The position numbers and the translations under genes were made by a program. Below the pieces are notes generated by a model. It saw only the letters and a list, made by a program, of their open reading frames with translations, did not search any database and was not told the origin of the DNA. From Campylobacteraceae bacterium (GTDB lineage: Bacteria; Campylobacterota; Campylobacteria; Campylobacterales; Sulfurovaceae): a stretch of DNA of 23,832 bases. The stretch covers positions 1 through 23,832 of the forward strand of contig JALVPA010000199.1 in the NCBI GenBank assembly GCA_027026055.1. The letters run 5' to 3'. Positions 6,721 to 14,394 of the stretch are shown piece by piece. Position 1 is the first letter of the stretch; each line of letters starts with the position of its first letter.

Positions 6721-8031
6721 TCAAGATAAAGAGGCGGAGATACCAAGGATTTGCCGTACCGTTTCTCTATCGTCGAAAGGATATTTGACGCCGCCGATCT
6801 CTTGATACTCTTCGTCTCCTTTCCCCAATATCAACAACACTTCCCCAGACGAGAGAGACGCGACTGCTTTCTCGATGGCTTCTTTACGGTCGACAATAGG
6901 TATCACTCCCGCTTTACCTTCCAAACCGCGTAAAATATCCTCTATAATCGCTTCCGGGTCTTCATCGCGCGGATTGTCGCTGGTGACATAGATCCTTTTG
7001 GCGAATCGCCCCGCCACCGCTCCCATCTGCGGACGTTTGTCGCGATCACGATTGCCTCCCGCACCGAACACGACCACCAGCTCTTTTTCTTTCATCGCAT
7101 CAAGCACCTGATAGATACCGTCGGGCGTATGCGCGAAATCGACGATCACCAACGGATCGCGACTGACCACCTCCATCCGTCCCGAAACGCCTCCGAAGAG
7201 TTCAACGGCATCGCATATGTTTTGAAGCGGTTTTTTTGTCAGCAGATGTACCGCCGCCACCGCCGCCGTAAGATTGTAAAGATTAAAAAGTCCGACCATC
7301 GGCGAATGAAATACCGCTTCCTCGCGAATATGTTTGATGCTTGCCGTAATGCCCTCTTTAAGCGAAAATGCCTGCACCTTGTACGTAGCAGGCTCGTCCA
7401 CACCGTAGCTGTAAGCGTTTTTGGGATTGTACGCAATGTGTTTGATGTCGTCTTTGTTAAGCAACTTCATACTTTCGTCGGCGAAGAAGAGACTTTTCAC
7501 ACGGCGATACTCTTCAATAGTGCCGTGATAGTCCAGATGGTCTCGCGTGACATTGGTATGGACTTTGAGCGTAAAATCGATCGCTTCGATCCGTCGCTGG
7601 TGAATAGCGTGAGAACTCACCTCCATTACAAAATAGTCGCATCCCTCCTCTTTGGCTCGTTTCATATTGTATAACGTTTCCAGAATCGAAGGGGTCGTCA
7701 TCTTTTTGCCGTCCAAGCGTTTGTCCGTGGCAAAAAGTCCTCGCGTACCCTGTAGAGCCGGTTTCCTTCCCATATCGATCAAAAGCGAATAGATAGCGGC
7801 CGTAACGGTCGTTTTGCCGTTGGTGCCCGTCACGCCGACAACCCGCATTTTATCGAGTCCCCACTCTTTTATCAACGCTTCCGGTGTGATGTAGCCAAAA
7901 GCGTGCGTAAGCGCTTCGAAGTATTGCGTATTCTGAGATGTTTTGAGAAACAAAGTTTTCTCATCGAGTGATTGCGTGTCGTCGGTAAGAACAAGATACC
8001 CGTTTATAGGCGTCTGCAATGTTATTTTCAC
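6721..8031 (-). CDS. murE: UDP-N-acetylmuramoyl-tripeptide synthetase MurE (meso-DAP adding)
   Basis: Cytosolic peptidoglycan ligase adding the third residue to UDP-MurNAc-L-Ala-D-Glu. The ATP loop GTNGKTT is at 69-75. The central domain has EVSSHA and HTNVTRDHLDYHG, with K179 at the carbamylated-lysine position. The C-terminal domain has DNPR (352-355), the meso-diaminopimelate recognition motif, and GKGDEEYQ (403-410). At 436 residues it lacks some of the N-terminal domain of the E. coli enzyme (about 495), which I recall as usual in this phylum. The start is GTG 8031, overlapping the stop of the upstream gene as GTGA (8028-8031), implying translational coupling. It converges on nadD-rsfS with only 12 nt between stop codons and no terminator. 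Confidence 0.96.
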   Translation of the reverse strand: MKITLQTPINGYLVLTDDTQSLDEKTLFLKTSQNTQYFEALTHAFGYITPEALIKEWGLDKMRVVGVTGTNGKTTVTAAIYSLLIDMGRKPALQGTRGLFATDKRLDGKKMTTPSILETLYNMKRAKEEGCDYFVMEVSSHAIHQRRIEAIDFTLKVHTNVTRDHLDYHGTIEEYRRVKSLFFADESMKLLNKDDIKHIAYNPKNAYSYGVDEPATYKVQAFSLKEGITASIKHIREEAVFHSPMVGLFNLYNLTAAVAAVHLLTKKPLQNICDAVELFGGVSGRMEVVSRDPLVIVDFAHTPDGIYQVLDAMKEKELVVVFGAGGNRDRDKRPQMGAVAGRFAKRIYVTSDNPRDEDPEAIIEDILRGLEGKAGVIPIVDRKEAIEKAVASLSSGEVLLILGKGDEEYQEIGGVKYPFDDRETVRQILGISASLS

Positions 8032-8606
8032 CGTTGTGCCTTTCGAATTAAATCGTATAAAGAAAGTACCTCTTGATCGTTACCGAACTGTTTGGCGGTA
8101 TTGTCCAAATAGGATGCTGCCGTATCGTACATTTGCGCTTCTATCAAACGATGGATAAAGTCGACAAATTCTTCTTTTTTCGTAATAAAGACCTTCGTGG
8201 AAAACATCACGTCTTCAAGCGCTTTCTTAAAATCGCCTCGCTCTTCTACCAATACGGTAAAGTCTTCATAGCGTATCCCCTCTACCGAGTCGGCTTCTTC
8301 GAACGAGTGCAACAACAGCTCTTCGAGTTTTACTTTCGTTTCGCGCAAAGAGTCGATTAGTTCGTCGATGATTTTTACAGCGTTCGGACGCTCTTTTTTA
8401 ATCACTTGATAGTAATCGAAAAGCGCTTGCGCCTCTTCGGCGTTGTCGATACCCAAATCGCTTAGATAGACGCCTACGCGTGCATCCTCCATTTCGGGAT
8501 CGACGCTCAACAACTCACCGTAAGTTTGTAACGCCCTATCGAACTCGCCGTTTAAAAACGCTTCTTCCGCACGCTTCAATAGCGTTTCTTTAGAGAAATC
8601 GGCCAT
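8028..8606 (-). CDS. Conserved Campylobacterota protein with TPR-like N-terminus
   Basis: I cannot assign a function. The 192-residue protein is acidic and soluble, with no signal peptide or membrane segment. Residues 1-50 look like a TPR unit (AEEAFLNGEFDRALQTYGELLSVDP split as paired helices). A charged, coiled-coil-prone helix follows at about 75-105 (KIIDELIDSLRETKVKLEEL) and then further helical pairs. It lies between nfu and murE, an arrangement I recall from H. pylori and relatives. It overlaps murE by 4 nt, suggesting made-together stoichiometry. GAGG lies 6-7 nt before the ATG, overlapping the end of nfu. A scaffold or adaptor role is possible but unproven. Confidence 0.85.
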   Translation of the reverse strand: MADFSKETLLKRAEEAFLNGEFDRALQTYGELLSVDPEMEDARVGVYLSDLGIDNAEEAQALFDYYQVIKKERPNAVKIIDELIDSLRETKVKLEELLLHSFEEADSVEGIRYEDFTVLVEERGDFKKALEDVMFSTKVFITKKEEFVDFIHRLIEAQMYDTAASYLDNTAKQFGNDQEVLSLYDLIRKAQR

Positions 8607-8608
8607 TC

Positions 8609-8887
8609 TTACCTCAGTTGATCCAATTTGTCTTCAAAACCTTTGGGCACGTTGACGACGGTTAACTCGGGATGAATCATTGTTTTGAGCTGTTGTTCCA
8701 CGCCGAACTTCAGCGTCGTACCGCTGCTGGCACACCCCACACACGCGCCTTGCAACTGTACGTAAACTACGCCGTCTTTTATGTCGAGCAACGCGATATC
8801 TCCCCCGTCGAGTTTGATGGAAGGACGTACTTTTTCTATCACGTCTTTGACCGGAGGGTAAAGCTCTTCGTCACTAAACGGTATCAT
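8609..8887 (-). CDS. nfu: NifU C-terminal domain (Nfu-type) Fe-S scaffold protein
   Basis: A 92-residue stand-alone Nfu domain that holds and delivers [4Fe-4S] clusters to apoproteins. The signature is C49-x-x-C52 within QGACVGCASS, preceded by IKLDGGDIALLDI and followed by LKFGVEQQLK, all typical of the family. There is no IscU-like N-terminal domain. The start is fixed by a strong AAGGAG 7 nt before the ATG. It is first in the unit nfu, TPR-like gene, murE; the product may serve MiaB among others, though no sequence evidence ties it to a client. Confidence 0.93.
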   Translation of the reverse strand: MIPFSDEELYPPVKDVIEKVRPSIKLDGGDIALLDIKDGVVYVQLQGACVGCASSGTTLKFGVEQQLKTMIHPELTVVNVPKGFEDKLDQLR

Positions 8888-8961
8888 CGGTTATCTCCTT
8901 AGATTACGCTATATTATATTCAAATCGATTGCACAATGCGTACACTAATCCGTGCCACAAA

Positions 8962-8991
8962 GTTATACTAAAAAAGGGAGGAGTTTGTCAA
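8962..8991 (-). promoter_or_regulatory. Sigma-70 promoter for nfu unit (-35 and -10)
   Basis: On the minus strand TTGACA (8991-8986, perfect -35) is followed 18 nt later by TATAAC (8967-8962, five of six -10 bases). Transcription would start near 8955, about 68 nt before nfu. A second -10-like TATAAT lies closer, at 8918-8913 on the same strand. A full consensus -35 is unusual in this phylum. The same stretch sits just beyond rplQ. Confidence 0.6.
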
Positions 8992-9004
8992 GAGGTTTAT
9001 GCAG

Positions 9005-9025
9005 TCGTCCCTCCAAGAAGGACGA
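9005..9025 (-). terminator. Weak hairpin after rplQ, possible end of ribosomal transcript
   Basis: TCGTCC and GGACGA form a 6-bp perfect stem with a 9-nt loop, starting 2 nt after the rplQ stop. No U-tract follows directly; the nearest T-run is about 30 nt on. It may be a 3'-end stabiliser or a poor terminator, so read-through into nfu is possible. Confidence 0.3.
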
Positions 9026-9027
9026 TG

Positions 9028-9378
9028 TTATACGAGTTCGATGATAGCCATGGGAGCGGCGTCGCCACGACGAAGACGCGTTTTAACAATACGCGTATAT
9101 CCGCCGTTTCTTTCCGCATATTTCGGCGCGATTTCGGTTACGAGTTTGTTTGTGCACGCTTTGTCTTGCAATTGTGCAAAAACAGCTCTGTGCGCGTTAA
9201 AATCGCCTTTCGCCGCTTTTGTTATCAATTTTTCATAATAACGACGAAGCTCTTTCGCTTTAGCCAAAGTGGTTTCGATTCTTTCCTCTTTCGTCAATGC
9301 AATCGCCAAGTTTTTCAACAATGCGGCTCTATGAGAAGAGGTTCTGTTCAGTTTACGATATCCGTGTTTGTGTCTCAT
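9028..9378 (-). CDS. rplQ: Large-subunit ribosomal protein L17
   Basis: A 116-residue L17, close to family length, starting MRHKHGYRKLNRTSSHR, which is the conserved L17 opening. It sits at the polypeptide-exit side of the 50S subunit. It is the last gene of the cluster, 21 nt after rpoA, with AAGGA about 7 nt before its ATG. The gene pair rpoA-rplQ is the standard end of the alpha operon. Confidence 0.97.
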   Translation of the reverse strand: MRHKHGYRKLNRTSSHRAALLKNLAIALTKEERIETTLAKAKELRRYYEKLITKAAKGDFNAHRAVFAQLQDKACTNKLVTEIAPKYAERNGGYTRIVKTRLRRGDAAPMAIIELV

Positions 9379-9399
9379 CTCTTTCCTTTCTCGACAGCA

Positions 9400-10401
9400 T
9401 TATGCTTTTAGCTGCTCTAATTTTTTTACAAGATCGCTTCTTGTGCTTTCCGGCAATTCGAAATCCGGTCCGAATCCGTGTTCGATGAGGCACTCGTTGA
9501 TCTCATCGAGAGATTTCTTACCGAGGTTTTTGATATTTTTGAGTTCGTTTTCGCTCATTAAAACCAGTTCACCGAGGTATTTGATTCCGGCTCTATCCAA
9601 TGAGTTGAACGAACGTGCGCTCAGCCCCAACGAATCCACCGTTACCAAAAACGGCTTCAGTTCGTTTTCGTTTCCGATACTTTTAGGTACGGGCGACGTG
9701 ATGTCGACGTTCAGAACACCGGCAAAGACGGAAAGCTGTTTATTCATCACTTCAAGCGCATTTGTAAATGCTTCTACCGGACCTATCTGTCCATCCGTTT
9801 CGATATCGAAAACAATCTTTTCGAAGTTCGGATTGTCCTCCACCAAAACAGGTTCGATACGATAATTCGCCTTTCTCACGGGCGTAAAGAAAGCATCCAA
9901 CGCAATCGCATTTTCACTCACTTCGTCACGCAAATCTTCGCTCGGCACATAGCCTATTCCTTTTGCGACGACGATGGTAAAGTCAAGTTGCGCATCCTCG
10001 TTTAGTGTCGCCAACGGCAAATCGCCGTTTACCACTTCCACCAAGTCGTTGTTCAGATCTTGCGCCGTCACTTCTTTGTGACCGCTAAAACTGTATTTCA
10101 GCTCTACACGCTCGCTGTCGTCTTTGATTTTGAAGCGTATGTTTTTGAGGTTGATGATAAATACGGCGACATCTTCATGCATCCCTCTAATCGTATCGAA
10201 CTCGTGTGCGGCACCTTCGATTCTTATAGAGATAGGCGCATACCCGATGGAAGAACCCAAAATCAATCTACGCATCGGATGTGCAATCGTCACGGCATAA
10301 CCGCTCTCAAAAGGATACGCGATTATTTCCGCACGATTTTCACTAATTTCGTTAATCTCTACCTCTCTAGGCATATACGGCGCAACTTTGATTTTTCTCA
10401 T
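9400..10401 (-). CDS. rpoA: DNA-directed RNA polymerase subunit alpha
   Basis: Assembly subunit of RNA polymerase, 333 residues. The N-terminal dimerisation/assembly domain spans about 1-230 and includes HPMRRLILGS. A linker of about 20 residues leads to the C-terminal domain (about 250-312) that contacts UP elements and activators. R263 in SARSF matches the DNA-contacting Arg265 of E. coli, and KNLGKKSL (291-298) is the second helix-hairpin motif. A tail of about 20 charged residues follows. It lies 18 nt after rpsD and 21 nt before rplQ, with AGG 5-6 nt before the ATG. Confidence 0.97.
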   Translation of the reverse strand: MRKIKVAPYMPREVEINEISENRAEIIAYPFESGYAVTIAHPMRRLILGSSIGYAPISIRIEGAAHEFDTIRGMHEDVAVFIINLKNIRFKIKDDSERVELKYSFSGHKEVTAQDLNNDLVEVVNGDLPLATLNEDAQLDFTIVVAKGIGYVPSEDLRDEVSENAIALDAFFTPVRKANYRIEPVLVEDNPNFEKIVFDIETDGQIGPVEAFTNALEVMNKQLSVFAGVLNVDITSPVPKSIGNENELKPFLVTVDSLGLSARSFNSLDRAGIKYLGELVLMSENELKNIKNLGKKSLDEINECLIEHGFGPDFELPESTRSDLVKKLEQLKA

Positions 10402-10419
10402 TAACCTGCCTTTATTGCA

Positions 10420-11046
10420 TTATTTAGAGTATAGCTCGACGATAAGACGCTCTTCCACCGGTATTGAAATTTCTTCTCTTTCGGGAATTCTCGTAAAGAT
10501 TCCGAAAAGCTTTTCTTTATCTACGTCAACCCACTCTACAATGCCCGTTTGATTGGTCAACTCAATCGCACGTTGGATTTGAGGGTTGTTTTTGCTTTTT
10601 TCTCGAATTTCGATCTTTTGTCCCGCTTTAACACGGTACGAGGGGATATCCACGCGTCTTCCGTCGACCAATATGTGACCGTGATTAACCAGCTGTCGAG
10701 CAAATGCGCGTGTCGTGGCAAATCCCATTCTATACACCACATTGTCAAGTCTCTGTTCGAGAAGTTGGATCAAAATTTCCCCCGTGTTTCCTTCTTTACG
10801 GTTAGCCTCTTTAAAAAGATTTCTAAACTGTTTTTCGGAAACACCGTACATAAACTTCGCTTTTTGCTTCTCCTGAAGCTGCTGACCGTATTCGCTCAAC
10901 TTGGAACGTCTTTGTCCGTGTTGTCCCGGCGCATAAGGACGTTTTTCGAGCGCAGATTTTCCGGCCAGTCTTCGCTCACCCTTCAATCCGAGATCGACAC
11001 CGAGGCGTCTTTCGATTTTTTCTACCGGTCCTCTATATCTAGCCAT
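10420..11046 (-). CDS. rpsD: Small-subunit ribosomal protein S4
   Basis: Primary 16S rRNA binder and assembly nucleator, 208 residues. It opens MARYRGPVEKIERRLG. The S4 RNA-binding domain (about 98-160) contains LEQRLDNVVYRMGFA and NHGHILVDGRRVDIPSY. There are no cysteines, so this is the zinc-free form of S4. In E. coli S4 represses its own alpha operon through a leader RNA; here a structured leader lies upstream of rpmJ, a candidate target. It follows rpsK by 2 nt. Confidence 0.97.
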   Translation of the reverse strand: MARYRGPVEKIERRLGVDLGLKGERRLAGKSALEKRPYAPGQHGQRRSKLSEYGQQLQEKQKAKFMYGVSEKQFRNLFKEANRKEGNTGEILIQLLEQRLDNVVYRMGFATTRAFARQLVNHGHILVDGRRVDIPSYRVKAGQKIEIREKSKNNPQIQRAIELTNQTGIVEWVDVDKEKLFGIFTRIPEREEISIPVEERLIVELYSK

Positions 11047-11048
11047 GC

Positions 11049-11423
11049 TTATACCCTTCTCTTCTTAGGTGGTCTGCAGCCGTTGTGCGGCAGCGGTGTG
11101 ATATCTTTCAAAAAAGTGACACGAATACCTTCGGTCGCACCGATGGCTTTTACTGCCGTATCGCGACCGGAACCGGGACCTTGCACTTTGATCCCCACTT
11201 CTTTGATGCCGTGCTCTTTCGCTTTGTTCATCGCGTCGGCAACCGCTTCGGTAGCGGCGAAAGGCGTGGATTTTTTAGAACCTTTAAAGCCGAGCGCACC
11301 CGCCGAACTCCATGCGATCACATTTCCCATTTCGTCCGTTACGGTGATAACGGTATTGTTAAAAGTCGCCGCTACGTAAACGACACCTTTGGCAATATTC
11401 TTTTTCGCTTTTTTCTTAGCCAT
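11049..11423 (-). CDS. rpsK: Small-subunit ribosomal protein S11
   Basis: A 124-residue S11 located on the 30S platform near the mRNA exit. A Lys-rich N-terminus leads into the conserved VYVAATFNNTVITVTDEMGN, and the C-terminal PLPHNGCRPPKKRRV is a hallmark. It lies 13 nt after rpsM and 2 nt before rpsD, as in the usual alpha-operon order. Confidence 0.97.
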   Translation of the reverse strand: MAKKKAKKNIAKGVVYVAATFNNTVITVTDEMGNVIAWSSAGALGFKGSKKSTPFAATEAVADAMNKAKEHGIKEVGIKVQGPGSGRDTAVKAIGATEGIRVTFLKDITPLPHNGCRPPKKRRV

Positions 11424-11436
11424 ACTACGCTACTCC

Positions 11437-11799
11437 TTACGCTGATCCGACTGTTTTGCGCTTACCTTTGCGTGTACGCGCGTTCGTTTTCGTTTTTTGA
11501 CCGCGAACCGGCAATCCTTTTCGGTGTCTCAGACCTCTGTAGTTCCCGAGATCCATCAACGCCTTGATATCCATCGCCACTTTTTTTCTCAAGTCCCCTT
11601 CGACCATGACGTGATCTTGGATATCTTTACGAATCAACGCCGCTTCGGCATCCGTCAATTCGTATACGCGTTTGTCATAGCTGATTCCGGTTCTGTCAAG
11701 GATTTGTCTGGAGGTAGTCAAACCGATACCGTAAATGTATGTCAACGCATACTCCATACGTTTCTTTTTGGGCAAATCAACACCTGCAATCCGTGCCAT
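11437..11799 (-). CDS. rpsM: Small-subunit ribosomal protein S13
   Basis: A 120-residue S13 of the 30S head, contacting the 50S subunit (bridge B1) and P-site tRNA. It opens MARIAGVDLPKKKRMEYALT. The helix-two-turn-helix with YIYGIG, then GNYRGLRHRKGLPVRGQ and the basic TNARTRKGKRK tail are typical. It follows rpmJ by 2 nt. Confidence 0.97.
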   Translation of the reverse strand: MARIAGVDLPKKKRMEYALTYIYGIGLTTSRQILDRTGISYDKRVYELTDAEAALIRKDIQDHVMVEGDLRKKVAMDIKALMDLGNYRGLRHRKGLPVRGQKTKTNARTRKGKRKTVGSA

Positions 11800-11801
11800 G
11801 T

Positions 11802-11915
11802 TTATCCTTGTCTCTGTTTATGTTTTGGATTTTTACAAATCACGCGGACGATTCCTTTGCGTTTGATGATTTTACAATCATCGCACATCTTTTTAACCGA
11901 TGGTCTAACCTTCAT
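11802..11915 (-). CDS. rpmJ: Large-subunit ribosomal protein L36 (zinc-binding form)
   Basis: A 37-residue L36. The Zn ribbon ligands C11, C14, C27 and H32 are all present, so this is the zinc-containing form. The start is decided by AGGAG (minus strand, 11927-11923) 7 nt before ATG 11915. A longer in-frame reading back to GTG 12044 is rejected, because it runs through the structured leader and adds no family sequence. It is preceded by 207 nt without a gene, the only large gap in the ribosomal cluster, and probably heads the alpha-operon transcript. Confidence 0.96.
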   Translation of the reverse strand: MKVRPSVKKMCDDCKIIKRKGIVRVICKNPKHKQRQG

Positions 11916-12079
11916 AGGTTGTCTCCTAATTAGTGTTTGTTGCCGAAAAGGGCAGTCGTTTTGCACCTGAATATGCGTGGTTTGCCGAGGTTTAAGCAAA
12001 CCAACCCTTCTCTCACCGGTGTCCGTGAGACAAAGGTTCTTCACGCAGCACTTCCTTGCCTGTAGAGGAAGGGAGTGGG
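11916..12079 (-). ncRNA. Candidate structured 5' leader RNA of the rpmJ-alpha operon
   Basis: The minus strand can fold, in 5' to 3' order, as follows. H1 is CTTCCT/AGGAAG (12071-12066 with 12056-12051). A closing helix P1 is TGCGTG/CACGCA (12047-12042 with 11979-11974). Inside P1 lies P2, AACCTT/AAGGGTT (12038-12033 with 12009-12003, one bulge), capped by P2b, TCTCA-CGG-ACA-CCG-TGAGA (12030-12011). P3 is TGGTTTGC/GCAAACCA (12003-11996 with 11985-11978, 10-nt loop). A small hairpin, TGCC/GGCA (11954-11941), precedes the rpmJ ribosome binding site. P1 and P3 share 2 bp. I recognise no Rfam family. Regulation by S4 or another product is inferred from position only. Confidence 0.6.
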
Positions 12080-12085
12080 ATTTTA
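12080..12085 (-). promoter_or_regulatory. Possible -10 box for the rpmJ-alpha operon
   Basis: The minus strand reads TATG-TAAAAT within a very AT-rich stretch (12080-12107) directly after infA. A start near 12073 would place the whole structured leader in the transcript. There is no clear -35 box. Confidence 0.4.
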
Positions 12086-12122
12086 CATAATTTATTATTA
12101 ATGTACGCTTATTTGCGAAGGC

Positions 12123-12341
12123 TTATTTGTAACGGAACGTAATTCTTCCTTTATCCAAACTGTAGGGGGTCAACTCTACTTTTACACGATCTCCCGGCAA
12201 AATTTTGATATAGTGCATACGCATTTTTCCCGCAATATGGCACAGTACCACATGTCCGTTGTCCAGTTCGACACGAAATGTCGCATTCGGCAACGCCTCA
12301 ATCACTTTACCGTCAATCTCGATTACGTCGTCTTTTGCCAT
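12123..12341 (-). CDS. infA: Translation initiation factor IF-1
   Basis: A 72-residue single OB-fold protein that occupies the 30S A site during initiation. It opens MAKDDVIEIDGKVIEALPNA; the HVVLCHIAGKMRMHYIKI and GDRVKVELTPYSLDKGRI segments are family hallmarks. It follows map by 19 nt with a good AGGAG site. It is the last gene before the 207-nt leader region, so it probably ends the spc-type segment. Confidence 0.97.
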   Translation of the reverse strand: MAKDDVIEIDGKVIEALPNATFRVELDNGHVVLCHIAGKMRMHYIKILPGDRVKVELTPYSLDKGRITFRYK

Positions 12342-12360
12342 CTTCTCTCCTTTTTATAAA

Positions 12361-13128
12361 CTACACATCTCTCGAAGGATTGGTCAAAATCACCGCTTTA
12401 TTGCCTATTACGGCAACTTGATGTTCGTAATGTGCCGTACGTAGGCCGTCCTCGCTTATCACGGACCAACCGTCTTTCAAAAGTTTCGGCGTTCCTATTT
12501 GTTGACATACCATCGGTTCGATACAAAAAACCATACCGTTTTTGATTTTCGGCCCTTGATTCGCTTTACCTTCCAAATAGTTCGGAATGTTGGGTTCGTC
12601 ATGCGGCTTCGTACCGATACCGTGACCGCAATAATCTCTTAAAGGAACATAACCGCGCTCACGGATAAAACTTTCGAGAAGGTAACTCAACTCTTTGAAG
12701 CGCATACCGGGCTTGATGGCATCGATGGCATGATAGAGCGCATCTTTAGCACAAGCTATCAGCCGCTTATCCTCTTCGCTGCATTCGCCGATACACATCG
12801 TAATCGCGGCATCGCCGAAATATCCGTCCAACTTGGAGCCGATATCCAATCCGAGGATATCCCCTTCTCGCACTACGGTCTCGTCGGGTACGCCGTGAAT
12901 ACATACTTCGTTCAAAGAGGTACACACGGAGCCCGTAAACCCGTAAAGACCTTTGAACGACGGCTCCGCACCTTGTTTGCGAAGATACGCTTCGCCCATT
13001 GCGTCAATCTCTTTGAGACTCATACCGGGACGAATCTCTTCTTGAAGATATGCCAAGGTATTGCCGACAATTTCGCCGGCACGTTTCAATTTTTCGAGTT
13101 CTGCAGGCTTGCGTATAGCGATAGCCAT
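12361..13128 (-). CDS. map: Methionine aminopeptidase, type I
   Basis: Removes the initiator methionine from nascent proteins at the ribosome. The 255 residues carry all five metal ligands in the expected spacing: D95, D106, H169 (CGHGIG), E204 (IEPM) and E235 (YEHQVAV). The conserved His of the substrate pocket is H78 (CIHGVPD). It lacks the N-terminal zinc extension, as in type Ia enzymes. The ATG is 1 nt after the secY stop, suggesting coupled translation. Confidence 0.97.
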   Translation of the reverse strand: MAIAIRKPAELEKLKRAGEIVGNTLAYLQEEIRPGMSLKEIDAMGEAYLRKQGAEPSFKGLYGFTGSVCTSLNEVCIHGVPDETVVREGDILGLDIGSKLDGYFGDAAITMCIGECSEEDKRLIACAKDALYHAIDAIKPGMRFKELSYLLESFIRERGYVPLRDYCGHGIGTKPHDEPNIPNYLEGKANQGPKIKNGMVFCIEPMVCQQIGTPKLLKDGWSVISEDGLRTAHYEHQVAVIGNKAVILTNPSRDV

Positions 13129-13129
13129 C

Positions 13130-14392
13130 TTACAAACCTACGTTTCCGAGTGTATCGTATTGCGCCATTGTGCGTTGCGCTTCTATCTTACGCATCGTAT
13201 CAAGCGCCACCTGCACGATAATGAGTACCGATACGCCTCCGAAGTAGAAGCTTGCACCCATTCCGGACATTATCGCAAAAGGTACGGTCGAGATAATACC
13301 CAAATAGATTGCGCCCCAAAGCGTCAAGCGACTTGCCACTTCGTTTAGAAACTCTTTGGTCTGTTCGCCGGGTCTGACACCGGGAATAAATCCACCTTGG
13401 CGCTTCAGATTGTCGGCGATATCTTTGGCATTAAACGCAATCGAAGCATAAAAGAAGGAGAAGAACACGACAAGAACGAATGTCGCTATGTTAAACACCA
13501 AACCGCCGGGGGTCAAAACATCCGCTATTGCCGTCAAAATCGGATTGGTACTTGCTTGCAACATCGTCAACGGAAACATCAAGATCGCCGATGCGAAAAT
13601 CGGGGGGATGACACCCGACAGGTTGATTTTGATAGGAATATAGTTCATTACGCGCTTGGATTGATTTTGCATAATTGTCTTACGCGAATAGGAAATCGGT
13701 ATGCGGCGCTCGCCCAACTCCACATAAATGATAGCGAGAACTGTAACGATGATAATGGCGAGAATCGCAAGGACTACAAGAAAATTCATCTCTCCTGCGT
13801 TTACCGCTCTTACCGTATTGCCGATTGCGGCGGGAATACCGGAAACAATACCTGCAAAAATAATCAACGAAATCCCGTTACCGATTCCTTTTTGCGTAAT
13901 TTGCTCTCCGATCCACATCAACAGCATCGTTCCTGTCAACATCGAAAAAGTCGCCAACACCGTAAAGAGTGTAGGATCTATCATGACGGCGCTTTCTCCC
14001 GAACGACCCGTCATACTTTGTAGTCCTATGGAGACGCCGATGGCTTGAACGACCGTAATGAAAATCGTAAAGTAGCGGATGATTTGCATATATTTTTGCA
14101 TACCGTCACGTTCTTTTTTCATCTGACCGAGCGTAGGAAAGGTTGCCGCCAACAACTCCATGACGATGGATGCCGTAATATAGGGCATAATACCGAGTGA
14201 GATGATACTCAATCGACTTACGGCATTTCCCGAAAACATATTCATCATGCCGAGTGCGTTATTGGAATTACTGTCGAAGAAATCTTTGATGACCTGGAGA
14301 TCGACCCCCGGCGTGGGGATGTAGGCCAAAACCCTGTAAGCGAAAAGAAATCCGAGCGTTATCAGAATTTTTTGCGTTAACGCGCTACTCAT
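13130..14392 (-). CDS. secY: Protein translocase subunit SecY
   Basis: Channel-forming inner-membrane subunit of the Sec translocon, 420 residues with about ten hydrophobic segments. Recognisable parts are the first membrane segment with plug-proximal YIPTPGVD, the GIGNGISLIIFAGI motif (about 170), the cytosolic loop ELGERRIPISYSRK, and VRPGEQTKEFL before a late membrane pair; the last cytosolic loops bind SecA and the ribosome. The cytosolic C-terminus is short. It follows rplO by 2 nt, as in the spc operon; no adk gene lies between secY and map, unlike many other bacteria. Confidence 0.97.
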   Translation of the reverse strand: MSSALTQKILITLGFLFAYRVLAYIPTPGVDLQVIKDFFDSNSNNALGMMNMFSGNAVSRLSIISLGIMPYITASIVMELLAATFPTLGQMKKERDGMQKYMQIIRYFTIFITVVQAIGVSIGLQSMTGRSGESAVMIDPTLFTVLATFSMLTGTMLLMWIGEQITQKGIGNGISLIIFAGIVSGIPAAIGNTVRAVNAGEMNFLVVLAILAIIIVTVLAIIYVELGERRIPISYSRKTIMQNQSKRVMNYIPIKINLSGVIPPIFASAILMFPLTMLQASTNPILTAIADVLTPGGLVFNIATFVLVVFFSFFYASIAFNAKDIADNLKRQGGFIPGVRPGEQTKEFLNEVASRLTLWGAIYLGIISTVPFAIMSGMGASFYFGGVSVLIIVQVALDTMRKIEAQRTMAQYDTLGNVGL

Positions 14393-14394
14393 GG

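Noticed and set aside
8971..8978. T-run on the minus strand as an intrinsic terminator for rplQ
   Set aside because: No stem lies directly before it; it is better explained as the spacer of the TTGACA/TATAAC promoter.
11916..12044. N-terminal extension of rpmJ from GTG 12044
   Set aside because: No family similarity, runs through the predicted leader stems, and the ATG at 11915 has a strong AGGAG at ideal spacing.
11974..12047. tRNA-like gene on the minus strand (74 nt closed by a 6-bp stem)
   Set aside because: Length and closing stem suggest a tRNA, but there are only two inner arms, no T-loop TTCGA-type sequence, no anticodon arm of 5+7+5 and a 10-nt loop in the 3' arm.
13397..14023. Plus-strand open frame rich in Asn/Arg/His
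   Set aside because: Antisense to secY; the composition is the complement of hydrophobic codons, not a protein family.
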